Below are positions 28,510 through 36,650 of a DNA stretch of 40,117 nucleotides, one piece after another (the first letter of the stretch is position 1; the number at the start of each line of letters is the position of its first letter). The stretch comes from Deltaproteobacteria bacterium. Its GTDB lineage: Bacteria > Desulfobacterota > DSM-4660 > Desulfatiglandales > HGW-15. A model generated the notes under the pieces. That model had not been told where the DNA came from, made no database searches, and was given only the letters and a program-made list of their open reading frames with translations. The position numbers and the translations under genes were made by a program. Where the stretch lies: contig JAFDAM010000018.1 in assembly GCA_019313825.1 (NCBI GenBank), positions 1-40,117 on the forward strand, written 5' to 3'.

Positions 28510-29739
28510 CTACTTCTTTGCTGCTCCTTTTATATCGTCAGGTTCACGAGCTTCCACCTGTTCATAAGTGAAAATGTCCTTATAACGATAAAAATCACCT
28601 TCTTTGATAATCCTGAGGATATAGCTGTTTGCGATTATAAGACCTTCATTTGTAAAGGATACAGGCCCCCAAGGAGTTTCAAACTTCGTCTTTTTCAATG
28701 TATCGTTGAGTACCTTCTTTGAAGTATTGCCCCCTGCGGCTTTGATGGCCTGTAAAGCTATTGACACCGAATTATATGCTGTTGCACCTTCCGCCTGGTA
28801 AGGGTGTTTTCCTTCTTTCTCACTTAAGTGGCCATATTGCTTCATCCATCGATCCCTCCAAGCCGCTGAACCTGAAGTATCTATACCTGCCTCGTATGCA
28901 TTGATAGCGATTATACCTAAACAGTTGTCACCTATCTCTTTCATGCTCATTGAGCCGAGGGTCGGGTCACCTGAAATAACAAGGGGCATTTTCATGCCAT
29001 AGGCATAGTACTGTTTTACAAATTGGACATTGTGGTGAGGCACCATCCAATATAAAACTACATCTGCATCTTTCATGGAAGAAAGATACGGTCCATAGTC
29101 CATTGTATCCATGGGCGCTCTTATTCGCTGAACGATCTTGCCTCCCCGGCTTACAAAGGCATCCATGGCGCCATCGGCAAAGTCCTCCCCTGAAGCAAAG
29201 TCATCATGAATTACAACAGCCGTTCTTGCTCCCATTTTATCATAGGCATAATAACCAAGCGGATAGCTTCGGCCACGGAGTGTTCCTTTGGGAAGATACA
29301 CATTTCCGCCACCGAGTCGAAGCATCTCTATACGGCCCTCAGCCACAAACAGGAATGGTATTCCGATACCTTTAAGATAAGACGCAACTGCTGAAGCGGC
29401 ATGAGAAGTTATGGGGCCTATAACAACATGGACCTTGTCGGCCTCAACCATCTTTCTGGCCTTATCCACCGCAGTTGCAGGTGCGCTCCCGGAATCCTCT
29501 ATGATCAGTTTTATGGGCCTGCCGGCAATTTCCCATCCGAATTCCTCGCAAGCCAGCTTTGCCGCATTAACCATCCATGGATTTTCAAGTGAACTCATGC
29601 CGGTATAACACGCCAGGAACCCCACTTTGATGGGCTCGGCGGCGGCTGTTGTTGAAGGTAATGATACCACAGGCAATACTGTTAAAAAAAACACCAAAGA
29701 AAGTCCAATCAATATTGTAGATATTCTCTTCATGTCCAA
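28510..29739 (-). CDS. ABC transporter substrate-binding protein (LivK-like)
   Basis: EPIKVGFLACYTGMSSLENPWMVNAAKLACEEFGWEIAGRPIKLIIEDSGSAPATAVDKARKMVEADKVHVVIGP. Confidence 0.9.
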   Translation of the reverse strand: MDMKRISTILIGLSLVFFLTVLPVVSLPSTTAAAEPIKVGFLACYTGMSSLENPWMVNAAKLACEEFGWEIAGRPIKLIIEDSGSAPATAVDKARKMVEADKVHVVIGPITSHAASAVASYLKGIGIPFLFVAEGRIEMLRLGGGNVYLPKGTLRGRSYPLGYYAYDKMGARTAVVIHDDFASGEDFADGAMDAFVSRGGKIVQRIRAPMDTMDYGPYLSSMKDADVVLYWMVPHHNVQFVKQYYAYGMKMPLVISGDPTLGSMSMKEIGDNCLGIIAINAYEAGIDTSGSAAWRDRWMKQYGHLSEKEGKHPYQAEGATAYNSVSIALQAIKAAGGNTSKKVLNDTLKKTKFETPWGPVSFTNEGLIIANSYILRIIKEGDFYRYKDIFTYEQVEAREPDDIKGAAKK

Positions 29740-30060
29740 AGCCTCCTTTCTAAAGGTTCCATCATGCTCGGCATTACAGGCCTTCTCGAGCTTATCTTTA
29801 GTGATCTTTTCTGTCTCTCACCTCCCTTCCTATCTCTATTCATTGGCTTTTAAATGATTCTTGCACATACAATCTACTCTCAATAAATCAGGGGGGCAAA
29901 CATGAAGTTAGTGAGAAAAAATATCTCCCCCTGCGCCTTAAGTCTTGTGCCTTGTCAAAGATCCCGATTTGTCGGGGCGCCACTTGGCATCCCTGATCTG
30001 ATTACTAAAAAAGAGTTATGCCGTGCCTATCAGTGTATGGCCCCTTCACGCATTCTCACC

Positions 30061-32205
30061 CTATGCCTTATAGACCCTGCACAATAACGACCTTAAGGGA
30101 TTGCAGCTCATGGCCTCGTCAGCCTCCACCCAGTCCGTCAACACATTGATATTGGACTCCCACACGCCGTGCAGACTGGGCTCCGCCTCCTTATCCTCCG
30201 GGAACCACCAACCATGCTGCGCATGTACGACTCGGGGATCAAGCCCTGTTGTAAATTTAGCTCTCTGCTTTACCCTGCCTCTTGGCGATTCGATCCAAAC
30301 CCAATCCCCATCATTGATCGCAAGGCCATTTGCGGTTTCGGGATGAATCTCGATAATTGGGTCAGGGTTAAGTTTTCTTAGATTTTCTATCTGTCTGAAT
30401 TCGGAATGGAAAAAGCCTTTAATCCTGCCGCCGGTAGTGAGAACCAGGGGGAATTCTTTTGCCAATTCGGGCGAACTTATCGGGCTTTCCGGAGGTTCTT
30501 TGTGGTGTGGCAAGGGATCGTAGCCCAGGCTCTCCATAACATTGGAATAAAGCTCGAATTTTTTAGAGGGGGTTGAGAAGCCCACCTTCTCATACTTCTT
30601 GTATTTAAAAGAGTGCGGCAGGGACGCAAATCCCTTTTCCCTCATATCATCAAAGGTTATCCCGGCGGGCTTGAGTGATTCAGCCATATAACCTTCAACA
30701 TCAGAGGGATCGCTTTCTCCCAGCCTCTTTCCCAGTTCACAGTATATCCACCAATCGCTCCTACGTTCATCAATCTGCTCAACGGCCTTTTGACGAATCC
30801 CATACCCCCAATCACACTGGTTTAGATGGATTTCATCCTTTTCCAACCACATGGCGGCCGGAAGTACGATATCCGCCAGCTCCGCGGTAGGAGTCATATA
30901 AAGCTCGCTTATTGCCATGAATTCCACTTTCTTCAAGGCTTCATAGACCTTTTTTGTATTGGCGGCGCATACCATGGGATTATACCCGCTATAAAACAGT
31001 ACTCTCAACGGATAAGGTTTTCCGGTTATTATTGAGTTCAAAGCTATGGCAGGAATCATGGGCCAGAAGCCGGAGGTAATCAGTTTAAACTGATCGCTGG
31101 TCAGACGCTTCTTGACCATTTCAGGAGAAAGCCTGTCGTGGAGTTCAAGATAGCTGGTGGTGCCTTTCACTGTCCTGTCACAGACAACGTTTCCACCCGG
31201 GATATCAAAATTGTCTGTCAGGCCGATCATGCACAAGAGGGCTCTAATGGTCTGGGTGGTGCTCACAAGCTGTTCAATGGCTACGCCGGGATGGAGGATC
31301 GCGGGCTTTGAAGTCGCATACATCCTGGCCGCTTTTATAATCTTTTCGGAAGGAACCCAAGTGATCTCAGCGACTTTTTCAGGAGGGTACTCCTGCACCC
31401 TTTCCTTTAGCTGCTCAAAACCGAAGGTCCATTTTTCCACAAACTCCTTGTCATACAGCTCCTCATTGATGATGACATTAAGCATGCCCAACGCCAGCGC
31501 CGCATCGGCGCCAGGTCTTACCTTTAGCCATAAATGCGCTTTTGAAGCCTCCTCCGTATACCTGGGATCGACCACTATGAGCTTTTTTACTTTTTTTATG
31601 GCATCTCTAAAACCCACGGCGCATGGGTGGGGAGAATCATCACTGGTAAAAGATGCCTGACTCCCCCAGGAGAGGATGCACTCAGGGATAACATCATAAG
31701 GATAATACATCCTTGGAAACCAGCCTGCTTCAAAATGACCGCCCGCTGTGATTTCCAGGGTCCGTACTTTTGGCACATAGCAGACATGTCCTTCAGAGAA
31801 ATAGTTTGGTGTACCGATGATATTTGCCAGCCTGTAGAGTTGTGACATGATGTTCCGATCTGTTCCCACACCAACGGCTATAGCCTCAGGACCGTGCTCC
31901 TCCCTGACCTCTTTCATTTTATCTGCTATCGTGTCCAAAGCCTCATCCCAGCTTATTCTCTCCCACTTGCCTTCACCCCGCTCACCAGCTCTCTTCATGG
32001 GAAACCCTAATCGATCAGGATGGTAAAGATGATATGCGGATGAAAGCCCTTTAATGCACAGCTTCCCTTTGCTAATAGGGTGCTCTGGGTTGCCTTCAAT
32101 CTTGACCACCTTGCCTTCTTTCACATGAACCAACGCGCCGCATCCCCCGTGATCCATGCGGCAGGTAGATTTGAGTATGGTCGTATCTGATTTTTTTTCG
32201 TTCAT
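30061..32205 (-). CDS. Molybdopterin (Mo/W-bisMGD) oxidoreductase, DMSO reductase family (MopB2), atypical Fe-S motif CxxDxxxC
   Basis: TCRMDHGGCGALVHVKEGKVVKIEGNPEHPISKGKLCIKG; WERISWDEALDTIADKM; MopB C-term. Confidence 0.92.
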   Translation of the reverse strand: MNEKKSDTTILKSTCRMDHGGCGALVHVKEGKVVKIEGNPEHPISKGKLCIKGLSSAYHLYHPDRLGFPMKRAGERGEGKWERISWDEALDTIADKMKEVREEHGPEAIAVGVGTDRNIMSQLYRLANIIGTPNYFSEGHVCYVPKVRTLEITAGGHFEAGWFPRMYYPYDVIPECILSWGSQASFTSDDSPHPCAVGFRDAIKKVKKLIVVDPRYTEEASKAHLWLKVRPGADAALALGMLNVIINEELYDKEFVEKWTFGFEQLKERVQEYPPEKVAEITWVPSEKIIKAARMYATSKPAILHPGVAIEQLVSTTQTIRALLCMIGLTDNFDIPGGNVVCDRTVKGTTSYLELHDRLSPEMVKKRLTSDQFKLITSGFWPMIPAIALNSIITGKPYPLRVLFYSGYNPMVCAANTKKVYEALKKVEFMAISELYMTPTAELADIVLPAAMWLEKDEIHLNQCDWGYGIRQKAVEQIDERRSDWWIYCELGKRLGESDPSDVEGYMAESLKPAGITFDDMREKGFASLPHSFKYKKYEKVGFSTPSKKFELYSNVMESLGYDPLPHHKEPPESPISSPELAKEFPLVLTTGGRIKGFFHSEFRQIENLRKLNPDPIIEIHPETANGLAINDGDWVWIESPRGRVKQRAKFTTGLDPRVVHAQHGWWFPEDKEAEPSLHGVWESNINVLTDWVEADEAMSCNPLRSLLCRVYKA

Positions 32206-32237
32206 TGTTTTTTCCTCCTCGTTCTTTAATTTTGGGA

Positions 32238-34529
32238 TCAGATCTTCTCTCTTTTCGCTTCCATTGACTTGAGTATCTTTTCAGGCGTTATTGGTAAATC
32301 CGTAACCCTGACACCTACAGCATCATAGACAGCATTTGCAATGGCCGGAGCAATGGGAACCATAGCTGCCTCTCCGACCCCCTTGGCGCCGAACGGACCG
32401 GTTGAAACAGGTTTTTCGTACTGTATGATCTCCATATCCGGCATATCTGCTGCTCCGGGAATCTTGTAGGTAATATAATTGTCGGCTTCAAGGTAACCAG
32501 TCTCAGGATTAATCGTGTAGTCCTCTGTTAAGGCATAACCGATACCCTGTGAAGCGCCTCCCTCAAGCTGACTCTCAACGGTTTGAGGGTTTATAGCCCT
32601 TCCCACATCGCAAACAATCACTAGTTTTATGACATTTACTTCGCCGGACTCAGTATCTACCCCCACTTCCGCAAAGCTTGCCCCCACAGGCGGCTGATTA
32701 TCTTCCGGTGAATACGACCCTTTGGCAGCCAAATGGTTGTGATCATCTTCGTAATTATAGATGGCATCCTTTGCCACGTCAGCCACAGACACCCCTTTAT
32801 CCGGGGACCCTTTCACACTGATCCACCTGTCTTTCACATCCAGGTCTTCGGGATGCGCTTCAAGCATCTTGGCCGCTCTTTCAAATAGCAGCTTTTTAAG
32901 CTCTGTCGCACCTTTTACGGTAGCGTTCCCAATCTGAAAAAGGCCGCCGCTGGCGTGCATCCCTTGATCGAAAAAGGTTGTATCCGTATCACCCGTATGG
33001 ATAATAATATCTTCATAACGAATCCCAAGTGTCTCTGCAGCGATCTGCGAAATAGTACCATGTATGTTCTGCCCTAAATCCACACACCCTGCAGCCAGGT
33101 TGACTGTCCCGTCTTCGTTAAATTTCAAATGCACATTTCTGTGCTGAGTAGCCCCAATGGAACCTGAAACATGCATAAACATGGCCATCCCGACCCCATA
33201 ACGTTTAGTCCCCTCCCTTCTTCCGCCTCTTTTCTCTTTCAAGCCGATTTTTTCTGCTCCCAGCCTAAGACAATCATCAAAGGTGGACGTCTCAAGGGCA
33301 TAATTGGCAGGGCCGAATTCGCCCACTTTCTTTGTATTTTTCAGTCGTAGCTCCAGGGGATCCATCCCCAGTTTCTCGGCGGCCATGTCCATAAGCTGCT
33401 CAAGCGCCCACATGGCAGGCGGATTGCCATACCCCCTGCAGCCTCCCGAGACCGGGATGTTGGTGTAAACAGCATCTGCAATTTCATATACGTTGGGACA
33501 AGTATAGAGACTGGCAAAGCATCCCATGGCCACGTTTGTGGCATTGGAGTTATGAGTAAAATAAGCGCCGCCTTGAACTACAACCTTGTTTTGGAGTGCG
33601 CTTATGGTGCCGTCTTTCCGCACTCCAATCTTGCCGGTCATGATATGAGCTTCTCTGGTCTCGGTCGTACGAAAGTCCTCCTCTCTCGAATACTCAAGCT
33701 TCACGGGCCTGCCCGCCTTTTTCGCCAAGGCGACACAGACAGGCTCAGCAACAAAGCTGCCGTATTTCCCCCAGCCCCCGCCAATATGAAGCGTTTTCCA
33801 CCTGATCATTCCCACAGGCATATCGAACAATTCCGCGAGTTTTCTCCTATGGAGAAAGGGATGCTGGCTCATGGACCAGATGGTTAATCTCCCCGAGGCA
33901 TCAAAGTCTGCCACACAGGTAGTCGGTTCCATCTGGCACATGTGTTGTTTAGAGGATTTGAAGGTCTGTTCAACCACAACATGGGCTTCCTTAAAACCCT
34001 CTTCCACGTCACCCCTGTTTGCAAGACAAGGGAAGGTCAAGGCAATATTGTTTTTGGCAAAATCATGAATCCTCGGCTGACCGGGGTTCGATGCTTCAAG
34101 AGAATCAAACACCGCAGGCAGTTCTTCATATTCCACCTCTATCAACACAAGGGCCTCTTCTGCAACGCCCGCATTGATTGCCGCAACGGCGGCTATCTTG
34201 TCTCCGACAAAGCGGGCCTTATCGCTCAAAACATACATATCCGGGAGCTCACCTGAGGGATCAAAGAGGCACATGTCCATCTTGTTCGGATTAAAAAGTT
34301 TATTGGGCACATCCTCAAAGGTGATGACAGCTTCAACTCCGGGAAGTTTTTCAGCTCTTGATGTATCGATCTTCAATATGTTGGCATGTGCAACCGGGCT
34401 GGTTAACAGCCTGCCTGCCAGCATTTCAGGTAGTTTAAAATCCACCGTGAAACGAGCTGCACCGGTCGCCTTCTCAAAGGCCGCCCACCGAGGAACTTTT
34501 TTCCCTACAATGGTTAATTCTTCACCCAT
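32238..34529 (-). CDS. Xanthine dehydrogenase-family molybdopterin-binding subunit
   Basis: TIVGKKVPRWAAFEKATGAARFTVDF..LHIGGGWGKYG..GGCRGYGNPPAMWALEQ..GPFGAKGVGEAAMVPIAPAIANAV; likely start MGEEL at 34529, ORF extends to 34580. Confidence 0.93.
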   Translation of the reverse strand: MGEELTIVGKKVPRWAAFEKATGAARFTVDFKLPEMLAGRLLTSPVAHANILKIDTSRAEKLPGVEAVITFEDVPNKLFNPNKMDMCLFDPSGELPDMYVLSDKARFVGDKIAAVAAINAGVAEEALVLIEVEYEELPAVFDSLEASNPGQPRIHDFAKNNIALTFPCLANRGDVEEGFKEAHVVVEQTFKSSKQHMCQMEPTTCVADFDASGRLTIWSMSQHPFLHRRKLAELFDMPVGMIRWKTLHIGGGWGKYGSFVAEPVCVALAKKAGRPVKLEYSREEDFRTTETREAHIMTGKIGVRKDGTISALQNKVVVQGGAYFTHNSNATNVAMGCFASLYTCPNVYEIADAVYTNIPVSGGCRGYGNPPAMWALEQLMDMAAEKLGMDPLELRLKNTKKVGEFGPANYALETSTFDDCLRLGAEKIGLKEKRGGRREGTKRYGVGMAMFMHVSGSIGATQHRNVHLKFNEDGTVNLAAGCVDLGQNIHGTISQIAAETLGIRYEDIIIHTGDTDTTFFDQGMHASGGLFQIGNATVKGATELKKLLFERAAKMLEAHPEDLDVKDRWISVKGSPDKGVSVADVAKDAIYNYEDDHNHLAAKGSYSPEDNQPPVGASFAEVGVDTESGEVNVIKLVIVCDVGRAINPQTVESQLEGGASQGIGYALTEDYTINPETGYLEADNYITYKIPGAADMPDMEIIQYEKPVSTGPFGAKGVGEAAMVPIAPAIANAVYDAVGVRVTDLPITPEKILKSMEAKREKI

Positions 34530-34530
34530 C

Positions 34531-35016
34531 TTACCTCCCCCCTTCCTTCCCCATACTCTCAGCCGCCGCCAAAATACCATCCACTATCTTTACATATCCG
34601 GTACAGCGGCACAGATTGCCCCCGATGCCTTCTTTAACCTCCTGCTCCGTGGGATCGGGATTTTCATCCAGCAGCGCCTTTGTCATCATTATCATCCCGG
34701 GAGTGCAAAAACCGCACTGGATAGCCCCATGGTCTATGAATGCCTGCTGAATGGGATGTAAACCCTCGCGTGTTGCCAAGCTTTCTATTGTCAATATATC
34801 CTTTTCCCTAACAGCTATGGCCAAGGTCGAACAAGAAAGAGTAGGTTTGCCATCAATCAGGACGGTGCAGGACCCGCATTCGCCTACCCCACAGGCGCAT
34901 TTTGTACCTGTAAGATCCAACTGCTCTCTCAACAGCTCCGCCAGAGTTACATTCGACTCTACTAAAAGTTCATAGGGCCTATCATTAATTGTAAATTTAG
35001 CGATCTCTTTTTTCAT
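34531..35016 (-). CDS. (2Fe-2S)-binding subunit of XDH-family hydroxylase
   Basis: GTKCACGVGECGSCTVLIDGKPTLSCSTLA..QCGFCTPGMIMMTKALL..GNLCRCTGYVKIV. Confidence 0.95.
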   Translation of the reverse strand: MKKEIAKFTINDRPYELLVESNVTLAELLREQLDLTGTKCACGVGECGSCTVLIDGKPTLSCSTLAIAVREKDILTIESLATREGLHPIQQAFIDHGAIQCGFCTPGMIMMTKALLDENPDPTEQEVKEGIGGNLCRCTGYVKIVDGILAAAESMGKEGGR

Positions 35017-35036
35017 AATGCTTTACCCTCCTCCCC

Positions 35037-35909
35037 TTATGCCTTTGCCCTTTCCAAGGTCTTGTTTAGTGCCCGTTTCACCAGAATCCCAGCAGCCTCC
35101 TTCCTGTATTCGGCTGTAGAGCGAAGGTCGGTAATAGGTTTTGTCTCTTGGGATGCTGCCTGGGATGCCGCTTCAATTACATCTTGATCAAGTTCCCGGC
35201 CATTAAGAAGGGCCTCTGCCTTCTTTGCCCTGAATACGGTCGGCGCAACAGCGCCCAGAGCAATCCTGGCCTGCTTACAAATACCATCCGTAATTGTTAT
35301 CCATACTGCCACGCAAACCTTGGAAATATCAGCCCTGGTCCTCACCAGATGCTGGTATGAACCTCTCGTTCCGGGCATGACACTGGGCAAGATCACTTCG
35401 GTGACCATATCTCCCGGCTCCAGAACAGTTTGCCCTACTCCAATATAGAAATCTTCAATGGGCAGAATCTTTTCACCGGATGTGTTAACGATTTTCAGTT
35501 CTGCATCCAAAGCCAGCAGACTTGTCGCCATATCGGATGCCGGCGTCCCCACACAGAGGTTTCCAACCATGGTGCCCATACTCTTGACCTGATGTGAGGG
35601 CAGTTGATGGGCAGCCTCATACAGAATGGAATAATCTTTCCGAATAACGGGTGAAAGCTCGATGGAGCGAATAGTAGTAAGGGCACCGAATCTTAAACCA
35701 TCGCCGCCGTTACCATCGATATAGTCCAGGCCCTGTATCTTTTTTATATTCAGTATGAAGGCCGGCTTGATTTTACGGTGCCTCAATCTCGGCATAATGT
35801 CTACGCCACCGGCAAGTAGTTTCCCCTTGTCGGCATAATCGGAAAGAAGACTTACTGCTTCTTCAATCGTCGCCGGTTCAACGTACTCAAAAGGCTTTAG
35901 ACTTTGCAT
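35037..35909 (-). CDS. FAD-binding subunit of XDH-family hydroxylase
   Basis: FEYVEPATIEEAVSLLSDYADKGKLLAGGVDIMPRLRHRKIKPAFILNIKKI; MGTMVGNLCVGTPASDMA. Confidence 0.94.
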   Translation of the reverse strand: MQSLKPFEYVEPATIEEAVSLLSDYADKGKLLAGGVDIMPRLRHRKIKPAFILNIKKIQGLDYIDGNGGDGLRFGALTTIRSIELSPVIRKDYSILYEAAHQLPSHQVKSMGTMVGNLCVGTPASDMATSLLALDAELKIVNTSGEKILPIEDFYIGVGQTVLEPGDMVTEVILPSVMPGTRGSYQHLVRTRADISKVCVAVWITITDGICKQARIALGAVAPTVFRAKKAEALLNGRELDQDVIEAASQAASQETKPITDLRSTAEYRKEAAGILVKRALNKTLERAKA

Positions 35910-36080
35910 AACTAACCATCCTTTCTTAATAAAATGTATGGCTGCTCATAAGATAAAAAACTATTACAAATCCTGAAAGAATTACCCATTTACTCAAATA
36001 GATTGAGTCCGTGGTCTGGGATAATCATCCTGCGAAACATCTTAACCGCCTTTCATTCTTCATTAAACAAAAGACGGTTA

Positions 36081-36249
36081 TCAGTAATGCCCGGTTAGGA
36101 TTTTGCACTGCTATAGCATGGACTTTGATGGCCTATGGGGGTCTCTTTTCATGGTCGAACTTCATTATGCGCAGTGCATCTGTATGAAGCCGGAGGAGGC
36201 GGACGGCGGGCTTCCTCGGGTATCGTCCGGTCTGAACGAGGCTGAATAA
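36081..36249 (+). repeat. Solo IS-end-like repeat R2 (inverted relative to R1)
   Basis: TCAGTAATGCCCGGTTAGGATTTTGC..GGGGGTCTCTTTTCATGGTCGAACTTCATTATG..GTCCGGTCTGAACGAGGCTGAATAA = RC of 4241-4410 with few differences. Confidence 0.87.
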
Positions 36250-36312
36250 CTGAGAAGCATTCCGTCCGCCCGGCAGGCGCCTTTTATAAAAGTTTTGCTT
36301 CTAACCCGTTCG

Positions 36313-36389
36313 CCATTGAAAAGAGACCCCCACCGACCATCTTTAGGATAAAATTTTATTTGCGCAAAATCCTAACCGGACATTACTGG
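36313..36389 (-). repeat. Partial copy R3 of the same IS-end-like repeat
   Basis: TGAAAAGAGACCCCCACCGACCAT..GCAAAATCCTAACCGGACATTACTG, same orientation as R1. Confidence 0.8.
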
Positions 36390-36650
36390 ACGGTTATATT
36401 AATTTGGTTTGGAGGTAATTTGTTGGATAATGTTTATATTTCCAGAGCGATAATGTTGATTATTGTAAGTTTTCATTATTACAAAAATATATTAAAGTTG
36501 CAAAAAATACACCAAAATAATGATCTAACCTTTAACTGTCTATAATGTTTTGTTTTTTATAAAGTGGGTTTTTTCTTGACACCAGAGAGTGTTTCATATA
36601 GACACAATTAAGCGGTTCAATTTGATTCAGTTAACGTAGCCTGTATTATT

